Shown here: piece by piece, positions 49,314 to 59,864 of the stretch | Numbering within the stretch: the first letter of the stretch is position 1 | How the letters are laid out: each line of letters starts with the position of its first letter | Assembly: GCA_032358255.1 (NCBI GenBank) | Contig: JAULBX010025830.1 | Location: 183,697-247,696, forward strand | Source of the DNA: Heterotrichella gracilis | Lineage: Eukaryota; Sar; Xanthophyceae; Tribonematales; Xanthonemataceae | Direction of reading: 5' to 3' | DNA length: 64,000 nt | The notes under the pieces: model-generated | Databases searched by the model: none | Told to the model about the DNA's origin: nothing | The model's input: the letters and a program-made list of their open reading frames with translations, nothing else | Program-made: the position numbers and the translations under genes

Positions 49314-52300
49314 ATGGGTGTGCCTAGGCCCCGAAGTTTCGCCCTCCTGCCTGGCTCCTATGCTAGGGCTTTCACTAGGGTTGTTATACATCACCTGCTG
49401 TCCACACTCAAAACCTCCGTCGTTGCCTCAGGCAGCAGGCATTGCACACAGGGGGTGCCTCCCCTCCCCTCCTGCAGCAGCCACGCTCTACTCCCCTGGC
49501 AGCAGCAAGCCCTACCCACCCAGGGCACATTCTAGGGTCTCGGCAGCTGCCACAAACCCAAACCACCACAGCAGGCTTCATGCGCACAGCTGCAGCACAT
49601 CCGGCAGGGAGATCCCGGGCAGGTGTCTAGGGTCTAGGCAACACCCTTTAGGGTTCAGCAAGGGCAGCGGTGTGCGATGGCAGTGCCGGGCGGTGCAGCA
49701 GCAGGAGCTCCAGGCGGCGCAGGCCAGCATGGACAGCTACCCACCAGAAGGTACATGGATTTAATAGTCTCCTTTTTCAGCTTGTTGTACAGTGCGCCGC
49801 TGGGTTACGTTGATGCATCACTGCGTTGGTGGCTGATCATCTATGCGTTGCGTCTCAAGTGCTTGGTCATTGGTTGAGATGCAAATGGAGAGCGAGTCAG
49901 GCCCGGATGCTAGTCATTCCATCGCATGTCCCCACTTGTCCGATGGATCAATATGCCTTTAGTACATTTTTGGCTTGGTGTAGCCAAGATCTTGGTACGG
50001 CATGACTTGAAACCATATCAAAAGCCCTGATCAAACCCTTCAAAACCCCCGCAGAGCCCGAGGACGCCGAGGACGCTGGTGGCCTGCATGATCGGGCTGC
50101 TGACAGGCCTAAAACCCTAGCCAAAACCCTAACCAAAACCCTACCCCAAACCCCGCAGAGCCCGAGGACGCCGAAGCCGCGGTTCTGCTGGTGGCCTGCA
50201 TGATTGGACTACTCACGGGGCTGTCCATCGTGGCATTCAACAACCTCATCCACGTGGTTCGGGACCTGACGCTCTACGGGGACTGGAACCAGGGGCGCTG
50301 GCATTTCATTCGTGCCACGCTCCCCTTGGACTTCTGGCCCAGCGTCATCATGGTGCCCACCCTGGGGGGCATGGCTGTGGGGCTGCTGCGCCTGGGGTCC
50401 GGGGGGTTTGAGCCCAAAAAAGGTGCGCGAATTGGAGGTTCAGGCACTTATATACTGGTCACCAAATCGCTGCAAAGTGTTGTGGCTGCATCCCCTTTTG
50501 TCCGCACCACGCCCCCTTGGACTTGAAGCCCAGTGTGCTTATGGTATGGTGCCCACCCTGGGGGGCATGGCTGTGGGGCTGCTGCGCCTGGGGTCGGGGG
50601 GGTTTCAGCCCAAAAAAGGTGCGTGTGCGGGGAGGTCACTGGGTTCCCAAACTGGGCATTGAAAGGGTGGAGCTACTGGCGCCGATTACCCATCGAGGTG
50701 TTTGAAAGGATTGCTAAACACAGAGTGCAAATGGAGCAATATTTTTAGTTATTATGCAAAAACTTGTTTCCTTAAACGGGTATCCAATGACACACATGAA
50801 AACAGTATACTGCTGAAATACTCTGATAATATGTTGATATGTTGCTTTCCAAAATGTATTATTTTGTGCATTATCATAAATACACCTATTTGTCCCCCAG
50901 GCGCACCCCCCCAGGCCGGCTCCCTCATCGCCTCCCTCCCCGAGCAGGGCCAGTCCGTGATCCGCCCCCTGGCCAAGGCACTTTCCGCAGCCATCACCCT
51001 GGGGACCGGCGCATCCCTGGGACCCGAGGGCCCGTCCGTGGAAATCGGGCGCGCGGTCGCCAAGGGCACCGGCGAGGTCCTGCGCAGCAAGCGCTACCAT
51101 TGGATTTCACTCATTGCGGCGGGGTCGGGCGCGGGGGTCGCCGCAGGGTTCAACGCTCCCATCTCGGGGGTGTTTTTCGCGGTGGAGACGGTGCTGCAGC
51201 GGGTGCGGACGCCACAGGGGAAGGGCAGGGGGGCGAATCCGAGCAGTGAGAGCAGCGCGCTGACGGTGGCTATGGTCCTGCTGTCTGCTGTCATTGCGGC
51301 GGTGGTGAGCCAGGCGGGGCTGGGCTCCACGCCTGCCTTCTCGGTGAGCAGCTGCAGGAAAACTCTTAAACCCTAATCCTCACAGTTGCATTGGAGTAGC
51401 CAGTTATTGGAAAACCTACATCCTAAACCCTAGCAGCGAGGGTAGCGCACTGACGGTGGCTATGGTTCTGCAGTCTGCTGTCATTGCAGCAGTGGTGAGC
51501 CAGGCAGGGCTGGGTTCCACGCTGTTTCTTCGGTGAGAAGCTGCAGGAAAACCCGAATCTTCGCCCTTGCCTTTGTCCTTGCCTTCAGGATTACCCCAAA
51601 TCCTAACCCTCTCAAACCTTGTTCTCACCCTTGGCTCCCAGGTCCCCAGCTACCGGATAGCCAGTGCGCTTGAGCTGCCGCTGTTCCTGGCACTGGGCGG
51701 GGTGTGCGGGGCGGTGTCGGCGGTCTTTCTGTACACAAACGAGGTGGGTGGTGTGGTTACCCCAGGGGCGGGGGTTCACTCCTGTTGTGGGGGTTTGGGG
51801 GGATGGGACTAGTGTGCGGGGCAGCGATGGCTGTGTTTCTGTACACAAATGAGGTGGGGGGTTAGTGGGGAGTGGGGGATGAGAATAATGTGTGGGGGGT
51901 GCTGGGCGTGTTTAGGTGCACATATGAGATGGGGGTGGTAATGTGCGGGCTGTGTGTGTGGGGGGGGTGTCGATGGTGACAGTGCATATAATGCAGGGCT
52001 GTGTAGGACATTGATGGTCATTCAAAACCCTAAACCAAACCCTAAATCCTGTACTCTCCAACCCCCCAGATGGCTGAGTTTTTCCAACGACACAAAGTAC
52101 GGACCTTAACCCTGAACCTACAATTTTTTTTTGACCTAAACCCTAATGCACAGGTGACTGAGCGGTTCTTCAACGACATGAAGTACGACCCCTGGCGGGA
52201 GGCGGCGCTGCCAGCCATAGGGGGGTTGGTCACTGGCCTGTTTGCGCTGAGGTACCCAGAGATCATGTATCAGGTGGGGTCAATTTGCATCATTTGAGGA

Positions 52301-54516
52301 CGATTTGTATCTTTTTACCTAGCTGGTTGCGCTGAGATACCCAGACATTACCTTGGGACCTATTTGTTGCGTATGAATTGTTTGCAGTAATTGACCTTGT
52401 ATATACATGCCATAGGGGTCACAGGCCTGGTCACGAGCCTAGTGGCGCTGAGGTCAAGGGCAATAAGATAATAATAGGTCATACTGTTATCTTATCACCG
52501 TTGCTGACGTACCTGGAGATGATGCGCTAGGTGCGGCTTCGGTGGGTGAAAGCAAGTTTCAGTGCGACGGCCGCCGCTTACCCTAAACCCTTAACCTGGG
52601 CCTTGAACCCTAAACGCCTGGAGCGGCTCACTACAGTAGACAACCTCACTGTGCCCCTGGGTCCATACCTCCAGTATATCACATCCCACAGGCAACCCTG
52701 CCTACCACCTCTCCTTTCAATAACACACCCTAAAATAACCCTATTACTTCTGTAACTATAGCGGCAAAGTGATTGCTCAAAAAGGCAAAATATCCCTAAA
52801 AAACAATTTGCTTCATGCGCAGGGCTTTGAGAACGTGAACATCATCCTCCAGTACGACGGCAGCGGCATCTACCAGCCCTGGCTCCTTGTGCAGATCATC
52901 GCAGCCAAGGTGCTGGCCACCAGCGTGTGCAGGTCAACGGGGCTGGTGGGCGGGCTGTACGCGCCATCCATCTTCATGGGGGCGGTCATCGGGTCGGCCT
53001 TCTGTGAGGCAGTGCAGGCGCTGCCGGACCCCACAGGTGCGGATGGGGGGTGGGGCGGGGGTTCCCTTGTTGGGTGGTTGGTGGTGGGGTGGGGATACCT
53101 GTGTGGGGTGGGGGTTCTCGAGGGGTGGGATGGGGTGTTACCATGTGCACGGGGATGGTGGTGGGGCCTGTATGTGTGGGGCATAAATGTTCATTGGGCC
53201 TGTCATTGGGCCTCGTTCTTTGAGACAGGGCAGGCGCTGCCAGACGTTCTCATCATGTTTAAACCCCAAACTCTTAACCCTAAATCTATTACCCACACAC
53301 CACTGACCCCCCTGTGCCGCCCTATGCAGGCGGGGGCATGCTTGCCATCTCGCAGCCGCAGGCCTACGCCCTGGTGGGGGTGGGAGCCATGCTGGCCGCC
53401 ACATGCAACGTGCCGCTCACCTCGGTGCTGCTGCTATTTGAGCTCACACAGGACTACACTATCGTGGTCCCCACCCTGGGCGCGGTGGGGATCAGTAACT
53501 GGGTGGTGGCCAGCGCGCGGCGGTCGGGGCCGCTGGCGGCGGCGCAGCCTGCGGGCGCATCGCTTACTGCGGCGGCGGCAGCGGCATCGAATGGTAGGGG
53601 AGGTTTGGAGGAGACGGCAGGTTTTCTGCTTGTATGAGTACTGTTGTGGGGCCCACTCTGGGCGCGGCGGGTGGGGGCACTTGGATGGTAACAAGTGCAT
53701 AGTGGGTTGGGCCGCTGGCGCTAATGGCAGAGGGATGCAAGGGTATTTCATAGCATGTGTTACTTGTATTAAAAATATTTTTGAAGCCTTGCAAAGGCTT
53801 CGTTCTGTACTGTACAAGGGACAATGGATAGTATGGTGATGCCCATGTCTGTCATGACTCCTCTTCACTATCGGACGCAACAGGCTGCATTTTCACTCCA
53901 TGCATGACATGTGTCTCGTTTTGCAGGCACTGGCGCTGCGCCGGCCGAGGGCAACGGGAGCAGCAACGGGAGCACCGCACCGCCCTTGCCCGACCTCAAA
54001 GCGCCGGTGGCCGCCAAGCCCAGGGGTAACATTGTAGAGGCGGTGGCGGTGGCGCTGGGGACGGTCATGTCGCCCCGCCAGGGCTCAAGTGTGGCCACCA
54101 TCGACGAGCTGGATGGGCTGGTTTTCGATGGCCTGGCCATAAAAACCCCCGGCGGAACCCTCCCGGGGGCCGGGTCCACCCTGCGGGACGCGCTGGCGCA
54201 GGGTGCGTGGGTGGGCGTGGGGTCGGGGGCAGGGGGGGAGCAGCGCTACGTGGTGGTGCTGGGGAGGGAACTGACCGCCCAGGGGGAGGTGATGGTGTCG
54301 GAGGAGCGGGTGGTGAACGCGTGCTTGATCGGGGGCGGGATCGTGGTACGGGAGAGCGTGCCTATGAGCGACGTGCTGCAGCTGATGGCGGGGTGCCAGG
54401 CGGAGAGTGCGGTGCTGGTGGATGCCACGGGGAGGGTGGTGGGGCAGTTCCAGGTGAATTTGGGGGGTGCAGAGGGGGTGCCCAATGTGCAGCTGACCAC
54501 GGTATCGCAGGGGTGA
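49314..54516 (+). CDS. CLC chloride channel/transporter, CLC-e/f-like
   Basis: Plant-type CLC family anion channel or exchanger. Phase-consistent exons: one ending 49750 (QASMDSYPPE), then 50159-50422, 50901-51343, 51642-51743, 52154-52273, 52823-53036, 53330-53593, 53927-54516. The first start codon is uncertain; ATG at 49314 opens a basic Ser/Arg-rich stretch that could be a transit peptide. Selectivity motifs: LGTGASLGPEGPSVEIGRAV (gating Glu in GPEGP), GFNAPISGVFFAVE, and GLVGGLYAPSIFMGA (GxFxP-like). The last helices hold MLAATCNVPLTSVLLLFELT. The 197-residue final exon starts Ala/Gly-rich and ends in a CBS-like segment (VPMSDVLQLMAGCQAESAVL). The first canonical motif (GSGIP) reads QAGSLIASLP, as expected of divergent CLC-e/f members. 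Its introns hold about nine exon copies. Confidence 0.88.
50055..50110 (+). repeat. upstream copy of CLC exon at 50159
   Basis: CCGCAG-AGCCCGAGGACGCCGAGGACG and CTGGTGGCCTGCATGATCGGGCTGCTGAC repeat the start of the functional exon, then stop at AAAACCCTAG repeats. The copy has an internal deletion. Confidence 0.9.
50510..50632 (+). repeat. downstream copy of CLC exon 50159-50422 end
   Basis: The run TGGTGCCCACCCTGGGGGGCATGGCTGTGGGGCTGCTGCGCCTGGGGTC continues to CCCAAAAAAG-GTGCGT and repeats exon end and donor, about 200 bp downstream. A short deletion after CCCAGTGTG breaks the frame. Confidence 0.9.
51425..51545 (+). repeat. downstream copy of CLC exon 50901-51343 end
   Basis: GCGCACTGACGGTGGCTATGG through GTGAGCCAGGCAGGGCTGGG and CGGTGAGAAGCTGCAGGAAAAC repeats the exon end, donor and intron start (about 51257-51362). 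Confidence 0.9.
51800..52105 (+). repeat. copies around the CLC 51642 and 52154 exons
   Basis: 51806-51856 repeats the end of exon 51642-51743 (GTGTGCGGGGCAGCGATGGC, TTTCTGTACACAAATGAGGT). 51890-51935 is a weaker third copy. 52069-52101 (CAG-ATGGCTGAGTTTTTCCAACGACACAAAGTAC) is an upstream copy of the start of exon 52154. Confidence 0.85.
52310..52455 (+). repeat. two decayed copies of CLC exon 52154-52273 end
   Basis: GGTTGCGCTGAGATACCCAGACATTAC and ATAGGGGTCACAGGCCTGGTCACGAGCC plus GTGGCGCTGAGGT echo the exon segment from ATAGGGGGGTTGGTCACTGG to GCGCTGAGGTACCCAGAGAT. Confidence 0.75.
53185..53720 (+). repeat. copies of CLC exons 52823-53036 and 53330-53593 ends
   Basis: GGGCCTGTCATTGGGCCTCGTTCTTTGAGACAGGGCAGGCGCTGCCAGAC (about 53197-53246) resembles the end of exon 52823. 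ACTGTTGTGGGGCCCACTCTGGGCGCGGCGG and GGGCCGCTGGCG (about 53640-53720) echo the exon 53330 segment. Confidence 0.8.
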
Positions 54517-55840
54517 GGGCGCAAAGGTGGCCCTTGAGGGTGTGGGGTGTAGCAAGAGAGGGTGCGCAAATGTGAGACATGGGCAATTTTTTGTGAGTGT
54601 GTTTAGCTGCAGATTGTGGCGGGGCTTTGGAGTGGGGGCGGGTGCGCGATATTGGTATTGGGATTGAGGGCTTCTACATATTGTGTTTTTCAGCCGTACT
54701 TGTCCCGCATGTACAGGTTAAGCCATCTGGTGTGCAAGGATTGTTCGTGCATCAAGAGGGACCTTGTTGAAAGAGACCTACTTGGGACTTGCAGCTTTGA
54801 GCGGCTTGTGAAAGACAGGGGTGCATGGCGTGTTGCCGCTGACGGTGGATGCATCCCACTCGAGCAATGGGTGTACTACCTAGCCATTGTCACACAGTGT
54901 TTGGTGAACACCCGTTGGTTAACATAGTGCCTGGCACGTGTGTACACTGTAGGGAGGGCAGGACTGTAGGGAGGGCACGGGCAGGAAATACCTGCGTCCA
55001 TGGAAATGGCTATCGTCACATGGTGCTGGCAGAAGGAAGAAGAAGAAGAAGAAAGAAAGCAAGGGAACGCACAGAGGCGTAGTTAGGGGGCCACTGGCTC
55101 GCATCAGGGCACCACACCAGCCAGAACGGCTGGTCAAGGTTAGGCCTTGAGGCATAATTAGCCAATGCACGCAGGCATGGCAGATAGTCTCCGAGGCCAT
55201 GTTTTATGTATGAGATTGTGTTCATGGTGGGTGAGCCCTGAACCACAGCACCCCTGCGCCGGTGTCGGTTGCGTAACCCGCAAGTCTTAGCAAGTCCACC
55301 CACCTTAGTGCTGCTGCAGAATGATAAAGCATTCAACCCTAAGCTAGGGTATTGCGGCCTGCATTCAACTTGATAGCCCTAACTTAGGGTTTAAGTCATC
55401 GCATGGACTCGTATCGCACCAAGGGATCCGGTCCAAAAATACGGCATCACGTTAAGGCGCTATGTATAGGTAAAGTGGAGTAAACTGAGTGCCCAAAAAC
55501 TATTCTCCTACAGCGATTTCGGTATCCTGTTCTGTGCCATCGATAGCGAACTTCGTGTTGTCCTGGTTTTGGCGCGTTATACCAGTACCAAGGCTCACCC
55601 ACAGCCTGTCACTTCTCACAGAAAGGCAGAAAAGCCTCCCCTGGTACCACCCGTTTTCCTGACACCCCCCAAAAAATCGCAGTGCTTGGCGCACAAGAGT
55701 AGTCAGCACCCTTTTCTTCCCTTTGCCATGTTAGACCCTGTGACACTTTGGGTCAGCCACGCTGCGTGTGCGTGTATGGGCCTGGTATAGCTGGTTCTTC
55801 CAAACTCAGCGATGCGATAGGAGACGGGGTCTGTGGAAGG
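54517..55840. other. intergenic, about 1.3 kb
   Basis: CLC 3' flank and upstream region of the opsin-kinase gene. The 103-codon frame at 54616 has no recognisable similarity. A purine-rich AGAAGAAGAAG run lies at about 55034-55062. Confidence 0.5.
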
Positions 55841-58800
55841 ATGCAATACGCAGAGGTGGCCAAGGATGGGGAGGAGTCGGGGCTTATTGAGGAGGATGCG
55901 GAGACCCTGTCGGCAGAGATAGACACCCTAGTGAAGCGGGCTGCGCATGGACCTTTTGAGCTGACGTTCACACTCACGGCAGTATGGTGCGCGGACTGAC
56001 TCTGGGTAGACCAGTCTTCCTGAGTATGCTACGAAACAAGCTGCGTATGCTTTGATAGCTACGTGCTGTACTCAACCGTGCTGGTTTGGTCACGCGCCGG
56101 GCTTGGGAGCCCCCTGCTTCCATCCAAAGCTTCCATGGCACGTTCTCAACACGCATCTGGGGAAGGACTGGGTTACGGTGGTTGGCTCGGATAGTAATTC
56201 GTTTCTTAATGCTGCACGCAAGTTGGGTAGGCTCCATCCGTGGGGAACTGTGGTGGCAAGATTGGTCATCCGAGCTGGGCGCAATGTCGTGGCATTCTGC
56301 CGTGCCAGGATCAACACTAAAAGCCACGCATCGCCTCAGCCTCGCCATCTGGCCTCGAACCAAACTTGACTTGCTGAAACCGTCTCTCCTGTCTTGCATC
56401 TAGGTTTCGGTGCACTAGTCTAGGCAATGCCCCTCTAGTGTTGCACCCACTGCTCAATCTCCTCCGTCCAGTGGCCTGTGTTGAGAAGAACCCCACTTTC
56501 AGCAAGCTGTGTGTTTTGCTAAATACCTGGATTCCCTCAACCTGCCTTGGTTTGGGCAATATGTAGTTCCCAGGTTATAAGCCATTCATGCAGTGTTATC
56601 CCACCAGAAAGGTGCTCACAGACCACGAGACCACCGTTCACCCCTCTAAACTTGGTCGTCTACCAACTCATGGCGGTGCACCCGGCCACTGTAGCTACCC
56701 CACCTGGGTATGTGCTGACAGTGTGCCCCCTTCTGCAGTGTGGGTCTCCTCTCCTACACAGCCTTTGCTGTGCACCTGTGTATGGGCAACCACGGGTTCG
56801 AGGTCAACAAGGAGTTTTACAAAACGGTGAGTGGTCCGTTGACCTTTAACGCAGCTAGCTGCACAAACACTGCCATGGTTGCGCATCCCCACCCACCCTT
56901 GCCGTCTCACACCCAGCCTTCAGCCTTTGCTACTTACTCTGTGGGTGGACCGCTGCGGTGCAACTCCGCAGGCAAACCCTGAGTTCCCAACCCCAAAACC
57001 CTTCAAACCCTCCTTACATAACCCGAACCCAGCCATTGTGTGCGCCCACCCATTGCACCACACCACTGGAACCTTAAGTCCCCTCCTCAGACCTGCAAGG
57101 ACACACTCCAGCGCCATACCCACTTGCATGACCATCGGCAATAACCCCATTTCCAGGCCCGGCACGGCGCCTACTCCAGCGTGATGGTTGGCTTTGCCAC
57201 CGCGCTGGTGATGAACCTGGAGAACCTGTTCTTTGTGCCCGACCCCTAAACCCTAAACCTTTAACCCTAAACCCTATACCTCTTCCAGGCCCCGCATGGC
57301 GCCTACTCCAGCGACATACGCACTTGCATCAACACTCACAATACCCTCCTTTTCAGGCCCCGCACGGCGCCTACTCCAGCGTGATGGTTGGCTTTGCCAC
57401 CGCCCTGGTTATGAACCTGGAGAACCTGTTCTTTGTGCGCCACCCCGCCAAGCTTCAGATGTGCGTGCTGGCGGTGTACATCAACGCAGTGGCCGCCAGC
57501 CACGAGTTCCTGTGCTGGCAGGGCTGGGCGCCGGTGGTGATCAACACCTTTGGGAGGGACATGCAGATCATGAGGTGGGTGGGGGGGAATGGCGGTGGGG
57601 GGTGGAGTGGGGAGGTAGGGGTGGGGGGTGAGAAGGGGGGAGGGGGGCCCCGGTATGCAAGAGAAGGGGCGGAGGGGGCGTCAACATTCGGCGCTTGTCG
57701 TCCTTGCATATGCCGGGATTGTATGTGCCGCCAGCTTTGGTGTCCAGGGTTTCAAATTGCCTACGCAGTTGGGTACCATCAACGCTGGGGCATCTGGCGG
57801 TAGCGGCGGCGCTGTGGGGGTGGCAATGGCAGTGGGGATGACAGTTACACACCAGCGTAAAAATCCCTGCCGTCAGAGACATGTGGTATTCACAGCTCCA
57901 CTCGTGACAACGCCCTGACTCTGCCGTTTGCAGATACGTGATGTGGGCGCACGCCACCCCCGCCATGCTGTACGCGCTGAGCATGGTGTCGGACTTCAGC
58001 GCTCGGGAGGTGCTGGATGTGGTGTTGGTGGATGTGGTGATGGTGGTGGCGGCAATCATGGGGGAGATGACCAAAGGTGGGTGGGCGGTGGAGGTGGTGC
58101 TGGTGCTGGTGGGTGTGGTGATGGTGGTGGTGGTGGTGGTGGTGGTGGTGGTGGTGGTGGTGGCGGTGGTGGTGGTGGCAAGCATGGGGGGAATGACCAA
58201 AGGTGGGTGGGCTATGGCGGTGGTGGTGGTTGCGGCGTTGGACGATGGTGGTGGTGGTGGTGGTAGTGGTGGGGCATCCTGGGTCAGATGGTCCATGTGG
58301 GTCGGTGGGGGCGGTGGCCTGCGCTGGCAGTGGGGATGTGTATATTGGCGGGTGTGGGTTGTGGCAGAACCCGCTAGGCGGGATATGTGGTTGAGGTTTG
58401 CCACAACCCAGCAGTGTGTGCCATGCATACCCATTGCATGCATGCCAGAGTATGCATGGAGCATACACATCTGCATTTATGTGTGCAGGTTATAAGCATG
58501 CTCCATCAGCATTCAAATACGCTGCACACAGGATACAACGGGGTCCTTCCATGGGAAATTCCAATCAAATACGCCGCACACAGGATACAAAGGGGTCCAC
58601 CCATTGGAAATTTCACGCACTCCGCTCCCAGCATCCCATCCCCAACCCCCACACTCTCGCCCTTTGCATCACTGCACCATGACTGCACCATGGACCACCT
58701 CCCGCGCAACACTCCCCCCACCCCCCACCACTACCGCCACCCCCCCACCCACCCACCCCCCACACCCCCCCGCCGCAGGTTTTCCTCAGCTGGTGTGGCT

Positions 58801-59832
58801 GGGCCTCTCCTTCGCCGTGTACCCCTTCATCTTTGTGCAGATGTGGGCCATGTTCACCGCAGCCATACGCGAGGCGCACGACCCAAACACCAACAGCGCG
58901 CTGCGGTCGCTGCGGGGCATCACGGTGTCACTGTGGACCACCTTCCCCTGCGTGTGGTGCCTGGCGCAGGGCGGGCTGGTGAATTCATACACGGAGGAGA
59001 TCCTGTGGTGTGTGTGCGACTTCTGCGGCAAGGTGGGTGCGGGCGGGGTGTAGGGGTTGCGCCCTTATGCAATCGGCATGCTGTAGCAGGAACTGGGGGA
59101 ATCAGCAGACCCAAATCCTTGACTGGGTAGACAAAAATGTGGGCAAACACAGCAAATGCATCACCATGGCGTGAGCATGCGGCGACCTGTTCCCTCCCCT
59201 CCTTGCAGGTCATATTCTCCTCCTCGCTCATGCACGGCAACTTTTTGACCATCGACCAGCGGCGCCTCATGACCATGCGCGTGGTGGAGGAGAGCCACAA
59301 GCTGCAGGCAAGGCGGGAGGGGCGTAGGGTTTATGCTAGGGAGTAGGGTTTATAATCTTGGAGGTCGGGTCTTTGCTTGAACCTGGTGCCAAACGGCAAG
59401 TGTGTGGTGGAGGGGCGCCACAAGCTGCAGGCAAGGGGGGAGGGTGTAGGGTGTAGGACGAGGGTCAGTTTTGGGTCGCGCTGTGGTTCATTTGCAACTG
59501 CACTTCGCCATGGATGCTTGCCTGCCGCCACACATGGGCCGGGGTGCAAGCGCACAGCACCCAGTGCACAAATTCCCAATAGGACTCAAAAGGGTCCCAT
59601 CAAAGCATCCTTGGTCAGTGAGTTTGGCCCGGACCACTCTTAGAAACCCCAGCCTCATCCCCACCCCCACCCCGCAGGTCATCCAGCAGCTGCGTGAGCT
59701 GGTTGACCAGAAGGAGCACTTCATCGCTTAAAACCCTATACCCTGGACCCTAAACCTCGTCCCCATCTTCCCCCGCAGGTCATCCAGCAGCTGCGTGAGC
59801 TTGTTGACCAGAAGGAGCACTTCATCGCACTA

Positions 59833-59864
<32 letters not shown>

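Noticed and set aside
54616-54927. 103-codon plus-strand frame after the CLC gene
   Set aside because: No recognisable domain and no splice-site context; probably 3' flank.
57568-58476. Long minus-strand frame rich in His, Thr and Pro (302 codons)
   Set aside because: It is the reverse of a GGT/GTG repeat and opsin intron sequence; it has no family resemblance and crosses real plus-strand exons.
59672-59730. First copy of [17 protein letters not shown] as the real kinase exon
   Set aside because: It hits a stop right after FIA; the second copy at 59779 continues into the H-box.
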